The notes under the pieces: model-generated
What the model was told of the DNA's origin: nothing
The model's database searches: none
The model's input: only the letters and a program-made list of their open reading frames with translations
Program-made: the position numbers and the translations under genes
Part shown: positions 47,091 through 57,353 of the stretch, piece by piece
Layout of the letters: the number at the start of each line of letters is the position of its first letter
Position numbering within the stretch: the stretch's first letter is position 1
Source of the DNA: Rhodobium gokarnense
Lineage (GTDB): Bacteria > Pseudomonadota > Alphaproteobacteria > Rhizobiales > Rhodobiaceae
DNA length: 64,000 nt
Assembly: GCF_025961475.1 (NCBI RefSeq)
Contig: NZ_JAOQNS010000004.1
Coordinates: 186,001-250,000 of the forward strand
Reading direction: 5' to 3'

Positions 47091-49562
47091 ATGAAGTTTT
47101 TCGTCAAAATGTTCGGCTACTTCTTCGGGATCGGCGCGGTCTTTTTCCTGATCGTCGCAGCAGTCCTGTGGATCGTGCTGAGCGATGCGACCAAGGACCT
47201 GCCCGACTACACGGCGCTGAAGAAATACGAGCCGCCGGTGATGACTCGCGTGCATGCCAGCGACGGCAGCCTGATCGCCGAATATGCCCGCGAGCGGCGC
47301 CTGTTCCTGCCGATCCAGGCGGTGCCGGACCTGGTCAAGAACGCGTTCCTGGCGGCCGAGGACAAGAACTTCTATTCCCATCCCGGCGTCGACATGATGG
47401 GCATCGCGCGCGCCGTCGTCACCAACATCAAGAACCGCGGCTCGAACCGGCGCATGGTCGGCGCCTCGACCATCACCCAGCAGGTCGCCAAGAACTTCCT
47501 GCTCTCCAACGAATACAGCTACGAGCGCAAGATCCGCGAGGCGATCCTGGCGCTGAGGATCGAGCAGGCCTTCACCAAGGACGAGATTCTCGAGCTCTAC
47601 CTCAACGAGATCTATCTCGGCATGGGCTCCTACGGCGTCGCCGCGGCCTCGCTGTTGTATTTCGACAAGGCGGTGCAGGAGCTGACGCTGGCCGAGGCCG
47701 CCTATCTGGCGGCGCTGCCGAAGGCGCCGAGCAACTACCATCCCTTCGACAACACCGAAGCGGCGATCGAGCGCCGCAACTGGGTCATCGACCGCATGGT
47801 CGAGAACGGCATGGCGACCGCCGAGGCGGCCGAAAAGGCGAAGGTGCTTCCGCTCGACGTGACGCCCCGCACCCGCGGCCCGCACCTCTTTGCCTCCGAC
47901 TATTTCGCCGAGGAAGTGCGCCGCCGGCTGCTGGAGCGCTACGGCGAGAAGGGCCTTTACGAGGGCGGCCTGTCGGTCCGCGGCACGCTCGATCCGCAAT
48001 TGCAGGTCCTCGCCCGCAAGGCGCTGATGGACGGCCTCGTGGAATTCGACCGCCGCCGCCGCGGCTGGCGCGGTGCGGTCACCACGATCGACGTCAGCGC
48101 CGGCGATTGGGGTCCGGCGCTCGGCAAGGTCGAGGCGCTGTCCGACGTGCCCGAATGGCGGCTCGCGGTGGTGCTTTCCTCCGGCGACGGCGAGGCGCAG
48201 ATCGGCCTGCAGCCGAAAAAGCTCGTCTCCGGCAAGCTGTCGACGGATCGCGAGCGCGCCGTCGTGCCGCTCGAACACGTCAAATGGGCGCGCTGGGAGA
48301 AGGGGCCGAAGCGGCGCCAGCCGATCCGCGCCGTCAGCGATGTGCTCGCCCCCGGCGACGTCGTCTATGTGGAAAAGGACCCGGAAGGGGGGTCGGACAC
48401 CTATATCCTGCGCCAGGTGCCCGAGGTCTCCGGCGCGATCGTCGCCATGGACCCGCACACAGGGCGCGTGCTGGCGCTGGTCGGCGGCTTCACCTTCGCC
48501 AAGAGCCAGTTCAACCGCGCCACCCAGGCTTGGCGCCAGCCCGGCTCCTCGTTCAAGCCGATCGTCTATGCGGCCGCGCTCGACAACGGCTATACGCCGT
48601 CGAGCGTCGTGCTCGATGCGCCGATCTCGCTGCCGATGGGCAACGGCAAGATGTGGACGCCGAAGAACTATGGCGGCAAGTTCTACGGCCCGTCGACGCT
48701 TCGCACCGGCATCGAGCGCTCGCGTAACGTGATGACCGTGCGGCTCGCCAAGGACATGGGCATGCCGCTGGTCGCCGAATATGCGACCCGCTTCGGCATC
48801 TATGACGAGCTGACGCCGGTGCTCTCCATGGCGCTCGGTGCCGGCGAGACGACGGTGCTGCGGCTGACGGCGGCCTATGCGATGATCGCCAATGGCGGGC
48901 GCAAGCTGCATCCGACGCTGATCGACCGCATCCAGGACCGCCGCGGCAAGACCATCTACAAGCACGAGGAGCGCATCTGCGACGCCTGCGAGGCCAGTTC
49001 CTGGACCGGCCAGGACGAGCCGGAGCTGATCGACAATCGCGAGCAGGTGCTCGATCCGATGACCGCCTACCAGATCACCTCCATGATGGAGGGCGTCGTC
49101 CAGCGCGGCACGGCGACCCGGGTCAAGGCCGTCGGCAAGCCGGTCGCCGGCAAGACCGGCACCACCAATGACGAACGCGACGCCTGGTTCGTCGGCTTCT
49201 CGCCGGACCTCGCTGTCGGCGTCTTCGTCGGCTACGACACGCCGCGGCCGATGGGGCGCGGTGCGACCGGCGGCCAGGTGGCCGCGCCGATCTTTACCGA
49301 GTTCATGAAGGCGGCCCTGAAGGACAAGCCGGCCGTGGAATTCCGCGTGCCGCCGGGCATCAAGCTGATCGCCATCAACCGGCGCACCGGCATGCCGGCG
49401 AGCGGCTCGGGCGGCGACGTCATCCTGGAAGCCTTCAAGCCCGGCACCGGTCCGGCCGACACCTATTCCATCATCGGCTTCGACGGCTCCTCCGGCACCC
49501 TGCAGCAGGTCTCGCCGGCGGCGGCGAGGGCAGTCATTTCCTCGCCCGGCGGGCTCTACTGA
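47091..49562 (+). CDS. mrcA: Penicillin-binding protein 1A
   Basis: This 823-residue bifunctional enzyme polymerises and crosslinks peptidoglycan. An N-terminal anchor (YFFGIGAVFFLIVAAVLWIV) precedes the GT51 domain with catalytic Glu in AAEDKNFYSHPG and STITQQVAKN. The transpeptidase has SSFK (PGSSFKPIVYAA), SRN and KTGT (GKTGTTNDE). An OB-like insertion lies between (about 320-440). Length and motifs are normal for class A PBPs. Confidence 0.97.
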   Translation: MKFFVKMFGYFFGIGAVFFLIVAAVLWIVLSDATKDLPDYTALKKYEPPVMTRVHASDGSLIAEYARERRLFLPIQAVPDLVKNAFLAAEDKNFYSHPGVDMMGIARAVVTNIKNRGSNRRMVGASTITQQVAKNFLLSNEYSYERKIREAILALRIEQAFTKDEILELYLNEIYLGMGSYGVAAASLLYFDKAVQELTLAEAAYLAALPKAPSNYHPFDNTEAAIERRNWVIDRMVENGMATAEAAEKAKVLPLDVTPRTRGPHLFASDYFAEEVRRRLLERYGEKGLYEGGLSVRGTLDPQLQVLARKALMDGLVEFDRRRRGWRGAVTTIDVSAGDWGPALGKVEALSDVPEWRLAVVLSSGDGEAQIGLQPKKLVSGKLSTDRERAVVPLEHVKWARWEKGPKRRQPIRAVSDVLAPGDVVYVEKDPEGGSDTYILRQVPEVSGAIVAMDPHTGRVLALVGGFTFAKSQFNRATQAWRQPGSSFKPIVYAAALDNGYTPSSVVLDAPISLPMGNGKMWTPKNYGGKFYGPSTLRTGIERSRNVMTVRLAKDMGMPLVAEYATRFGIYDELTPVLSMALGAGETTVLRLTAAYAMIANGGRKLHPTLIDRIQDRRGKTIYKHEERICDACEASSWTGQDEPELIDNREQVLDPMTAYQITSMMEGVVQRGTATRVKAVGKPVAGKTGTTNDERDAWFVGFSPDLAVGVFVGYDTPRPMGRGATGGQVAAPIFTEFMKAALKDKPAVEFRVPPGIKLIAINRRTGMPASGSGGDVILEAFKPGTGPADTYSIIGFDGSSGTLQQVSPAAARAVISSPGGLY

Positions 49563-49703
49563 CAGCGCCCGCCGATCCGTCCGGATCGGTCTCGTCGGAC
49601 GTTTACAGGCCGCGGGCGGCCCGTTACATTCGCCGACCGCAGCGGTTGCCGGGTTTCCTCCGGCAGCCTTGCATATATCCAACCAACCGAGAGCGAGTAG
49701 CGA

Positions 49704-50829
49704 ATGCGTGCCGAAGTGCAGGGCATTGTCGACGAAATCAAGCAGACGATCGGTCTGCTGAGGAGGCATCTTTGACTGGGATGCCGCAACCGCACGCCTT
49801 GAAGAGCTGAACGCCAAGGCCGAAGACCCCGACCTCTGGAACGACCCGGAAGCCGCCCAGAAGCTGATGCGCGAGCGCCAGCAGCTGGACGACAGCCTGA
49901 CGTCCATCCGCACCGTCGAGCAGCGGCTCACCGACAATATCGAGCTGATCGAACTCGGCGAGATGGAGGGCGAGGAGAGTATCGTCGCCGAGGCGGAAAA
50001 GGCGCTGGGCGACCTTGAGGACGAACTGGCGCGGCGCCAGGTCGAGACCATGCTGTCCGGCGAGGCCGATGCCAACGACACCTATTTCGAGGTCCATGCG
50101 GGCGCCGGCGGCACGGAGAGCCAGGACTGGGCCAGCATGCTCCTTCGGATGTACATCCGCTGGGCGGAGCGGCGCGGCTTCAAGACCGAGGTGCTGGAAG
50201 TCCATGACGGCGAAGAGGCGGGCATCAAGTCCGCCACTGTCATGATCAAGGGCCATAACGCCTATGGCTGGATGAAGACCGAATCGGGCGTCCACCGCCT
50301 GGTGCGCATCTCGCCCTTCGACAGCCAGGCGCGGCGGCATACCTCTTTCGCCAGCGTCTGGATCTATCCCGTCGTCGACGACAATATCGAGATCGACGTG
50401 TCGGAAAGCGACGTGCGCATCGACACCTACCGGGCGTCGGGCGCCGGCGGCCAGCACGTCAACACGACCGATTCGGCGGTGCGCATCACTCACATTCCGA
50501 CCAATATCGTCGTGCAGTGCCAGAACGAGCGCTCGCAGCACAAGAACCGGGCGACGGCCTGGGCGATGCTGAAGGCGCGGCTCTACGAGGTGGAGCTGCA
50601 GAAGCGGGAAGAAGAGGCAGCGGCGAGCGCGGCCTCCAAGACCGAGATCGGCTGGGGCCACCAGATCCGCTCCTACGTCCTGCAGCCCTACCAGCTCGTC
50701 AAGGACCTCAGGACCAACGTGGAAAGCACCAACCCGAACGACGTGCTGGACGGCGCGCTCGATCCGTTCATGGAGGCAGCACTGGCCCAGCGCGTGCTCG
50801 GCGAGGCGGCGACCGAGGCGGCGGGGTAG
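49704..50829 (+). CDS. prfB: Peptide chain release factor 2, with programmed +1 frameshift
   Basis: RF2 releases peptides at UGA and UAA. The first 23 codons (49704-49772) end CTT followed by an in-frame TGA at 49773-49775; translation continues in the +1 frame from GAC at 49774 to 50829, giving about 374 residues. The internal Shine-Dalgarno-like AGGAGG (49761-49766) and CTTTGAC match the classic autoregulated RF2 site. Downstream are the SPF stop-reading loop ([12 protein letters not shown]) and the GGQ loop ([12 protein letters not shown]). The frameshift makes RF2 level control its own synthesis. Confidence 0.97.
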
Positions 50830-50858
50830 GCGATCCGGTCGCGTTCGATTGGAAACAA

Positions 50859-50889
50859 AACGGCGCCCATTGCGGCGCCGTTTTTCGTT
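50859..50889 (+). terminator. Terminator of prfB
   Basis: A perfect 8-bp stem ACGGCGCC/GGCGCCGT (50860-50867, 50874-50881; six-base loop) is followed by TTTTCGTTT, 30 bases after the prfB stop. The A-rich left flank lets it also act on the opposite strand. Confidence 0.7.
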
Positions 50890-50900
50890 TCACAAGTGGG

Positions 50901-50994
50901 CTGGATTGCTTCGCTGCGCTCGCAATGACGAATGAGAATCCTCAAACATTTCAATGTCATTGCGAGGAGGCCGTAAGGCCGACGCGGCAATCCA
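50901..50994. repeat. Interspersed palindromic repeat, copy 2
   Basis: This is nearly identical to 19778-19866 at both ends and centre (CTGGATTGCTTCGCTGCGCT, GTCATTGCGAGGAGGCCG, GCGGCAATCCA). It lies between the convergent prfB and LytM peptidase genes, as copy 1 does between convergent genes. Confidence 0.85.
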
Positions 50995-51025
50995 AAAGGC
51001 GGTCAGTGGAAATGCACCCCAACCC

Positions 51026-52327
51026 TCAGAGCAGGTTGCCGAGCTTGCGGCCGGCGCTGAGGTAGAGCATCGGGTTGATGGTCTTCTTGCCGACGCGGGT
51101 CTCGTAGTGAAGGTGCGGGCCGGTGGAGCGGCCGGTAGAGCCGACCTCGCCGATCTTCTGGCCGATGACGACGCGCTGGCCGCGTTTCACGGAAATCCGC
51201 GACAGGTGCGAGTAGCGGCTCCGGAGCCCGCGGCCGTGGTCGATCTCCACGGTGTTGCCGTAGCCGCCCTTGCGGCCGGCGATGACGACGCGTCCGTTGG
51301 CGGTGGCGTTGACCCGGGTGCCGGTGGTGCCGCGGAAATCGATCCCGGTGTGCATCGCCGGGCGGCCGAGGAAGGGATCGATGCGCGGACCGTAGCGGCT
51401 GGTGACCGGGGCATTGCCGATCGGTTTCCTCAGCGGGATGGCGGTGGTCGCCTTGCGGATCTGCGTCAGCCGGGTGATCGCCGTCTCGGCGCGCTTGATG
51501 CGGTCGGCAAAGCCGTTTGGCGACAGCGGCACGAAGGGCCCGCCGGTCGCCGTGTTGTCGGCGTCGTCGCCGGCCATCGGGTCGGCTTTCGCGAGGCGTA
51601 CGCCGATCCGCTTCAGCACCTTCTCGAAGCGGTTGACGTCGGTCTCCGCAGCAAGGGCAAGGGCGTCGAGGGCGTTGCCCTGTTCGTTGAGCATCGCCGT
51701 CATGTCGGTCGCGACCGTGTCGAGCTTTTTCGCGTAGGGCGAGCCGTAGCGCTCGGGATCGTCGGCGCGGGCCTCCTCGTCGGAGGGCAGGGCCATCGAC
51801 GACTTCATCGGCTCGGCCGGCTCCAACTCGCCGCCGATGCCGCCGGTCACATCCGGGTCATCAAGGTCGACGCCCGGTTTCGGCTGCGGGACGATGGTGG
51901 AGGCGAGTTCGATGCCGTTCTTGCGGGCCTGCTCGATGACCTGGGTGACCAGCACCTGGCGGTCGGAGAGCGCGTTCTGCTTGGCGAGCAGCCTGTCGAG
52001 CTTGATCTCGAAGGATTCCTGGTCGATGAGCTGGCGGCTGGTGATGCGATCGACTTCCGAGCGCAGCGCCGCTATACGGTCCTCATAGGCGTGCTGCATG
52101 CGGGCCTGGCGGGCCATCGCCGCGCCGATCAGGTCGTCGCGGAAGAAGAGGTAGGTGGTGGCGCCGAGATAGACGACCGCGAACAGCGTCAGCAGCCCGG
52201 CGATGGCGCCGACCATCAACGGGTTCAGCGTCACGGAGGTGATGCGCTCGCCCTTGGCGAAAATGATCTGGTGATGGTCCTTGCGGCGTCCGAATGCCTT
52301 CGGAGTTCCTGCAGCCCGGGTTTCCAT
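51026..52327 (-). CDS. M23-family (LytM) peptidase, membrane anchored
   Basis: This 433-residue protein has a cytosolic start, a transmembrane helix (VGAIAGLLTLFAVVYLGATTYLF, about 38-60), a coiled coil (about 75-150) and a C-terminal M23 domain with the zinc motif HTGIDF and GPHLHYE. M23/LytM proteins cut peptide crosslinks or activate amidases. All metal ligands appear present, so it may be active; an EnvC-like activator is an alternative because an AmiC-like gene is nearby. Confidence 0.92.
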   Translation of the reverse strand: METRAAGTPKAFGRRKDHHQIIFAKGERITSVTLNPLMVGAIAGLLTLFAVVYLGATTYLFFRDDLIGAAMARQARMQHAYEDRIAALRSEVDRITSRQLIDQESFEIKLDRLLAKQNALSDRQVLVTQVIEQARKNGIELASTIVPQPKPGVDLDDPDVTGGIGGELEPAEPMKSSMALPSDEEARADDPERYGSPYAKKLDTVATDMTAMLNEQGNALDALALAAETDVNRFEKVLKRIGVRLAKADPMAGDDADNTATGGPFVPLSPNGFADRIKRAETAITRLTQIRKATTAIPLRKPIGNAPVTSRYGPRIDPFLGRPAMHTGIDFRGTTGTRVNATANGRVVIAGRKGGYGNTVEIDHGRGLRSRYSHLSRISVKRGQRVVIGQKIGEVGSTGRSTGPHLHYETRVGKKTINPMLYLSAGRKLGNLL

Positions 52328-52455
52328 GTTCTGTCACCGTTGGCGCTACGCGTTACAGGTCCGGACCGCCGGGCGGCCAACCCTCTCAAATCCCGGTGAC
52401 GATTAGAAACCGTTAGGGTTAATTTTTGCTTTCGCGGCGCTGTCAGTCAGTCGGC

Positions 52456-53268
52456 TTATCGGGCGGTTGCGACCAGCGGCTTGTAAAAGCCCGGCGTCAG
52501 GCCGGCAGCGGCGCGCGCGGCGTCGTTGAAGGGCGGCTTGAGGGCGCCGCGGAAGTGCTTTCTGACCAGCGCGTGGAAGGTCGGCTCCGGCTCCAGCCTT
52601 TCGCGGTCGCACAGGAACCGGAACCATTTGGCGCCCGCCGCCACATGGCCCTTTTCGTCGCGGTAGATGATTTTCAGGATATCGGCAGTGGCGCCGTCGC
52701 CGGCCTCCTCGGTGCGCTCGATCATCGAGGGCGTGATGTCGAGGCCGCGCGCCTCCAGCACCAGGGGGATGATGGCGAGCCGGGCAACGAGGGAGTCCCT
52801 GGTCGAATCGGCCGCCTGCCAGAGGCCGTCATGGGCGGGCAGGGCGCCGTAGTCGGCGCCGAGGTCCTGCAGCCTCTGGCGCAACAGGCCGAAATGCTTT
52901 GCTTCCTCCATGCCGATCTTGACGAAATCGTCGAAGAAGGAGCGCGGCATCGCCGTGTCGTTGAAGCGGGCGATGAGATCCCAGGTGAGGTCGATGGCGT
53001 TGAGTTCGATATGGGCGAGGGCGTGGATCATGGTGATCCGGCCGCGAAGCCCGTGGGAGGTGCGCTTCGGCATCTCGCGCGGCGGCAGCAGTTCCGGCTT
53101 TTCCGGCCGTCCGGGACGCGCCGGCAGCGGGCCGTCGGTGCGCGGCGCGCTGCGGTCGAGCCGGCGCGCGAACCAGGCAGTGCCGGCCGCGCCCGAAAGC
53201 GCGACCTTTTCCGCCGGGTCCGGGGCGGCGACGATGCGCCGGGCAAGGCCGGTGAGGCTGTCGGCCAT
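52456..53268 (-). CDS. DUF455 ferritin-like protein
   Basis: This 270-residue helical protein has ferritin-like metal sites: HALAHIELNAIDLTWDL, MEEAKHFGLLRQRL and a later ILKIIYRDEKGHV with Glu/His. DUF455 proteins are di-iron-type carboxylate proteins of unclear role. It lies 20 bases upstream of bcp in transcription terms (bcp is downstream on the map left, same strand order reversed), so the two may be co-regulated. Confidence 0.88.
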   Translation of the reverse strand: MADSLTGLARRIVAAPDPAEKVALSGAAGTAWFARRLDRSAPRTDGPLPARPGRPEKPELLPPREMPKRTSHGLRGRITMIHALAHIELNAIDLTWDLIARFNDTAMPRSFFDDFVKIGMEEAKHFGLLRQRLQDLGADYGALPAHDGLWQAADSTRDSLVARLAIIPLVLEARGLDITPSMIERTEEAGDGATADILKIIYRDEKGHVAAGAKWFRFLCDRERLEPEPTFHALVRKHFRGALKPPFNDAARAAAGLTPGFYKPLVATAR

Positions 53269-53288
53269 GGCGTCTGGGGCCTTGGTTC

Positions 53289-53756
53289 CTAGAGCGCCTT
53301 TGCGGCGTCCAGAACGGCCTCGGCGTGGCCGGCCACCTTCACCTTGCGCCAGACCCTGGCGACCTTGCCGCCGCCGTCGATCAGGAAGGTGGAGCGTTCC
53401 ACGCCCATGTATTTCTTGCCGTACATGGATTTCTCCACCCAGACCCCATAGGCCTCGATGGTCGCCTTGTCCTCATCGGCGGCGAGCATGACGCTGAGCT
53501 CGTGCTTGGCCTTGAACTTGTCGTGCTTGGCGGCCGAATCGGGCGAGATGCCGATGACGACGGCGCCGGCCTTCTCGAACTCCCCGGCCAGTTCGGTGAA
53601 GGCAATCGCTTCCTTGGTGCAGCCGGAGGTGTCGTCCTTGGGATAGAAATAGACGACGACGGTTTTTCCTTGCAGATCCGACAGCTTGACGCGTCCGCCG
53701 CCGTCGGTCGGAAGGTCGAAGTCTGGCGCCTTGGCGCCTTCGGTGATGTCGCTCAT
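53289..53756 (-). CDS. bcp: Thioredoxin-dependent peroxiredoxin (Bcp/PrxQ)
   Basis: This 155-residue peroxidase has the motif PKDDTSGC with peroxidatic Cys46. The usual second Cys of PrxQ five residues on is Ile here (CTKEAIA), so it is a 1-Cys type at that site or resolves with another thiol. It reduces hydroperoxides in the cytosol. ATG 53756 is the family start. Transcribed leftward into the DUF455 gene, 20 bases apart. Confidence 0.93.
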   Translation of the reverse strand: MSDITEGAKAPDFDLPTDGGGRVKLSDLQGKTVVVYFYPKDDTSGCTKEAIAFTELAGEFEKAGAVVIGISPDSAAKHDKFKAKHELSVMLAADEDKATIEAYGVWVEKSMYGKKYMGVERSTFLIDGGGKVARVWRKVKVAGHAEAVLDAAKAL

Positions 53757-54021
53757 GCTGCCTCCGTTTGGTCGCGTTTTCGTTGCTTGATGTAGCGGAA
53801 ATCCGCAAGGGTTGCCAGCGGGCATCGGCGCCACGACAAAGGGGGGGAAGGGGCGCAACGACCCGGTACTCCAGTATGCCGTGCAAATGCCGCAAGGGCA
53901 CCACATGCCCCCTGCACCGGGCGTCGTTTTCGCGCTATGGGTTGGCAAAGGGGGCAGGCAGGCTGCGCGGCAAAGCGCACCGCGATGCCCTTGGCGGGGA
54001 CAACGAGACACAGGGACTGGA

Positions 54022-57000
54022 ATGGCGCCGCGACGGCTCCAGCCGTTAACACAGCATACCCATCACGTTCACAGCGCCTTCGGCATCCTGCTGCGGGTGG
54101 CGCTGGTGCTGGTTGTGGTGACGGCGATCGCCATCGGCGCCTTCGCCTGGCGGGTCTCCAGCGGGCCACTGACCCTCAACATCTTTGCCGAGGCCGTGCG
54201 GGCGCGGATTGCCGAGGCCGTCGGTCCCGACGCCAGGGTCGGGCTGTCCGCCATCGTCCTTGCCTGGTCGGAGGACGGCGGGCCGCGGGTGCGCCTGCGC
54301 GGCCTCGTCATCGCTGATACCGAGGCCGGCTTCGAGGCCGAAGTGCCGACCGCGGACGTCCGGCTCAACGGTTTTCAGCTTGTCATCGGCCGGGTCTCGC
54401 CGCGGGCGATCCGGGTCTATTCGCCCCGCGTGCGCATCCCGGTCGCCGGCGGCGCCAGCGCGTCGCCGGAAACGCTTTTGGAATTCGCCGATCACGCCTT
54501 CAAGGGCACGCTCGCCGGCGCCCGCTCCATCGGCCTTTCCAGCATCCGGGTCGAGGACGCCACGGTGGAGATGCGCTCCACCGACGACGATGGACACAGC
54601 CGGACCTATTCCAGCGTTTCCGCCGATCTCGGCTTTGCCCACGACACCCGCACGACGACCCTCGACGTCAGCGGCATCGGATTCGGCGGCAAATGGTCGG
54701 CGTCCGCGGTGCATCGTCCGGACCCGGCCTCCGGCGGCTCGGTGCTGGCGCTTTCCGGCACCGACATTACCGTCGACGACGTCTTCGGCATCGGCGATGC
54801 CGCGCGCACCGGGTCCGCCACCCGTATCCCGCTCTATCCGAGCTTTGCGGCCCAGTATGACGAGGTCGGCCGGCTGACGGCAGCGCATATGAAGCTGGTC
54901 GTCGGCGCCGGCCATGTGCCGTTCGGTGGCGGCTCGCCCTATCTGCTCGACGAAGCGGTGGTGGACGTTGCCTGGGTGCCGGACGAGAAGGTCTTCAAGA
55001 TCGGGCCCTCCGTGGCCGAGTTCGGACCGACGAAGCTTCCCTTCACCGGCATCGTCGTGCCGCCGCGCGGCCCGGAGGCGGCGCTTTGGGAGTTCGGCGT
55101 CGAGGCGCGCGATGTGGAAATCGCCTCGCCCTTCGAGGGCGAGCCGCCGACGCCACTCGACCTGGTGGTGACGACCGGGACGTTCGACCCCGATCTGCTC
55201 CGGATCGGTGTGACGAAATTCCAGGTCGGTGCCGGCGCGACGCCGCTGATCCAGTCGACGGCCGTCGTCGATCTCGGTGCCTTCGGGCCGAAACTGGAGG
55301 TCGACGGCCGGCTCAACGCGGTCCCGGTGCACGAGCTGAAGCGGATCTGGCCGGAATTCATCGCCCCGCCGGCGCGGCGCTGGATCCTCGACAACGTCGT
55401 CTCCGGCGACACCGTCGACGGCAGCTTTCGTGCCGCGGTCGGCGCGGAGGAACTGGACGACAATCCGGAGACCTGGGGCTGGGGCGAGGACGACCTGACG
55501 GCACACTTCACCGTCAGAAACGCCGTCGTGAAGACCTTCGGCGAGATGCCGGCGGCCAGGGCACCGGTCGCGACCGGGCAGATCGACGGCGGCCATCTGA
55601 AGGTCGAGATTCCCGGGGCGAGCCTCACGACCGCTTCCGGCGGGAAGGTCACCGTCGACGAGGCGGTGTTCGAGATCGCCGACATCAGGCCGCCCAAGCA
55701 GACGGCGAGCCTGCGCCTGCAGCTCTCCGGTCCGACCCGGAACGTTGCCGAGGTCGTCAACGCCAAGCCGATCGAGGCGCTGGGGCCGATCGGCGTTACC
55801 CCCGCCGCGCTCGGCGGCACGGCGACCGTGAAGGCGGGGGCGAGCTTCGCGCTGCTGCGCGAGCTGTCCTTCGACGATGTGGACTACGGCCTGACGGCGG
55901 AGCTTGACGATTTCTCCTCAAAGACCCCGATTTCCGGCAGGAAGGTCACCGACGGCACGCTCTCCGTCACGGTCGCCGAGGGCGTTGCGCGGATCGACGG
56001 CAAGGCCCGGTTCGACGGAGCGATGGCAACCGTCGACCTGACGGAGCCGCTCGACGGCAGCGGCGGCGGCGCCAGCAAGGTCGGCATCACCCTGAAGCTC
56101 AGCGATGCGGAACGGCGCGAGCAGGGGCTCGACCTCGGCGGGCTCCTCACGGGTCCGATCGAGGTCTCGATCGCGTCTGAGGGCGACGGCGCCGACAGGT
56201 ACGAGATCGACCTGAAGGACGCACGGCTCGCCGTTTCGCCCCTCGGCTGGGCCAAGGAGCCCGGCGTTCCGGCGACGGCCCGGTTCCGGATCGCCGGTGC
56301 CCGCAAGAACGAGGTCAGCGACCTTCGGATCGAGGGCAAGGATTTCGCGATCGCCGGCCATGTGGTGCTTGACGACAAGGGCGACCTGAAGTCGGGCGAG
56401 CTGACGTCGGCGCGGCTCGGACGGACGGTCATCGACCGGGCCGTGATGCGGGCCTCCGACGCCGGCCAGGACGTCGTCCTCACGGCGAGCGCGATCGATG
56501 CGCGTACCATCCTCAAGGGCATCACCGACGTGCGCGGCAAGGACGAGGGCGCCGACCTGGAAGGCGATTTCCACATCCGCGGCAAGATCGGCACCCTGAT
56601 CGGCTTCAACGGGGCCAACTTCTCCGGCGTCGACCTCGACGTGACGGTCGCCGGCGGCAGCCTCAGGGCGCTGAAAGTCACCGGCAGCTCCGGCAAGCGC
56701 GGCCGGCTCGACCTGACGCTGAAGCCGGACGGCGCCCGGCGGGCGCTCTATGTGGAATCCGACAATGTCGGCGACTTCCTGCGCTTCCTCAACATCTACA
56801 AGCGCATGCAGGGCGGCTCCGGCGAGATCACCGCCGCCCTCGGCGACGGCACGGCCTCACAGGGCCGATTCCGGATCAGCGACTTCCGGGTCACCGAGGA
56901 CCCGGCCCTGAAGCAGCTCGTCGCCCGCGGCAATTTCGAGGATCGGCTGCGCGGTGACCGCCCGGTCAACATCCGGCCGATCGCGGAAAGCGGCGATACG

Positions 57001-57339
57001 GTCTTTGAAAAGCTCGACGTTTCGTTCCGGCTGGAGAGCAACCGCATGGTGATCACCGATGCGCTCTTAAAAGGCGCGGTGATCGGCGGCACCATGAAAG
57101 GGACCGTCGATTTCCGCAACAAGCGCATGGCGATCGCCGGGACCATGGTGCCGGCCTATGGCATCAACAATCTGTTCGGGCGGGTGCCGCTGCTCGGCCA
57201 GGCGCTTGGCGGCGGCCGCAATGGCGGGCTGATCGGCGTCACCTTCAAGATCGAGGGACCTGTCGGCGACACCAAGATGACGGTCAATCCGATGTCCGTC
57301 GTCGCGCCCGGCATTTTCCGCAAGATATTCGAGTACTGA
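54022..57339 (+). CDS. AsmA/YhdP-like envelope protein
   Basis: This 1105-residue protein has one N-terminal transmembrane helix (HSAFGILLRVALVLVVVTAIAIGAFAW) and a very long beta-rich periplasmic part of repeating hydrophobic/charged strands, ending in an AsmA-like C-terminal region (VPAYGINNLFGRVPLLGQALGG, GVTFKIEGPVGDTKMTVNPMS). Proteins of this type form a hydrophobic groove that carries phospholipid between membranes. DUF3971 features are seen in the first third. ATG 54022 follows AGGGACTGG; longer in-frame starts upstream are not family-like. Confidence 0.85.
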   Translation: MAPRRLQPLTQHTHHVHSAFGILLRVALVLVVVTAIAIGAFAWRVSSGPLTLNIFAEAVRARIAEAVGPDARVGLSAIVLAWSEDGGPRVRLRGLVIADTEAGFEAEVPTADVRLNGFQLVIGRVSPRAIRVYSPRVRIPVAGGASASPETLLEFADHAFKGTLAGARSIGLSSIRVEDATVEMRSTDDDGHSRTYSSVSADLGFAHDTRTTTLDVSGIGFGGKWSASAVHRPDPASGGSVLALSGTDITVDDVFGIGDAARTGSATRIPLYPSFAAQYDEVGRLTAAHMKLVVGAGHVPFGGGSPYLLDEAVVDVAWVPDEKVFKIGPSVAEFGPTKLPFTGIVVPPRGPEAALWEFGVEARDVEIASPFEGEPPTPLDLVVTTGTFDPDLLRIGVTKFQVGAGATPLIQSTAVVDLGAFGPKLEVDGRLNAVPVHELKRIWPEFIAPPARRWILDNVVSGDTVDGSFRAAVGAEELDDNPETWGWGEDDLTAHFTVRNAVVKTFGEMPAARAPVATGQIDGGHLKVEIPGASLTTASGGKVTVDEAVFEIADIRPPKQTASLRLQLSGPTRNVAEVVNAKPIEALGPIGVTPAALGGTATVKAGASFALLRELSFDDVDYGLTAELDDFSSKTPISGRKVTDGTLSVTVAEGVARIDGKARFDGAMATVDLTEPLDGSGGGASKVGITLKLSDAERREQGLDLGGLLTGPIEVSIASEGDGADRYEIDLKDARLAVSPLGWAKEPGVPATARFRIAGARKNEVSDLRIEGKDFAIAGHVVLDDKGDLKSGELTSARLGRTVIDRAVMRASDAGQDVVLTASAIDARTILKGITDVRGKDEGADLEGDFHIRGKIGTLIGFNGANFSGVDLDVTVAGGSLRALKVTGSSGKRGRLDLTLKPDGARRALYVESDNVGDFLRFLNIYKRMQGGSGEITAALGDGTASQGRFRISDFRVTEDPALKQLVARGNFEDRLRGDRPVNIRPIAESGDTVFEKLDVSFRLESNRMVITDALLKGAVIGGTMKGTVDFRNKRMAIAGTMVPAYGINNLFGRVPLLGQALGGGRNGGLIGVTFKIEGPVGDTKMTVNPMSVVAPGIFRKIFEY

Positions 57340-57353
57340 CCGCGCCGCGGTTC

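Noticed and set aside
47064-50081. 1005-codon minus-strand frame opposite mrcA and prfB
   Set aside because: Antisense shadow crossing two real genes with strong motifs.
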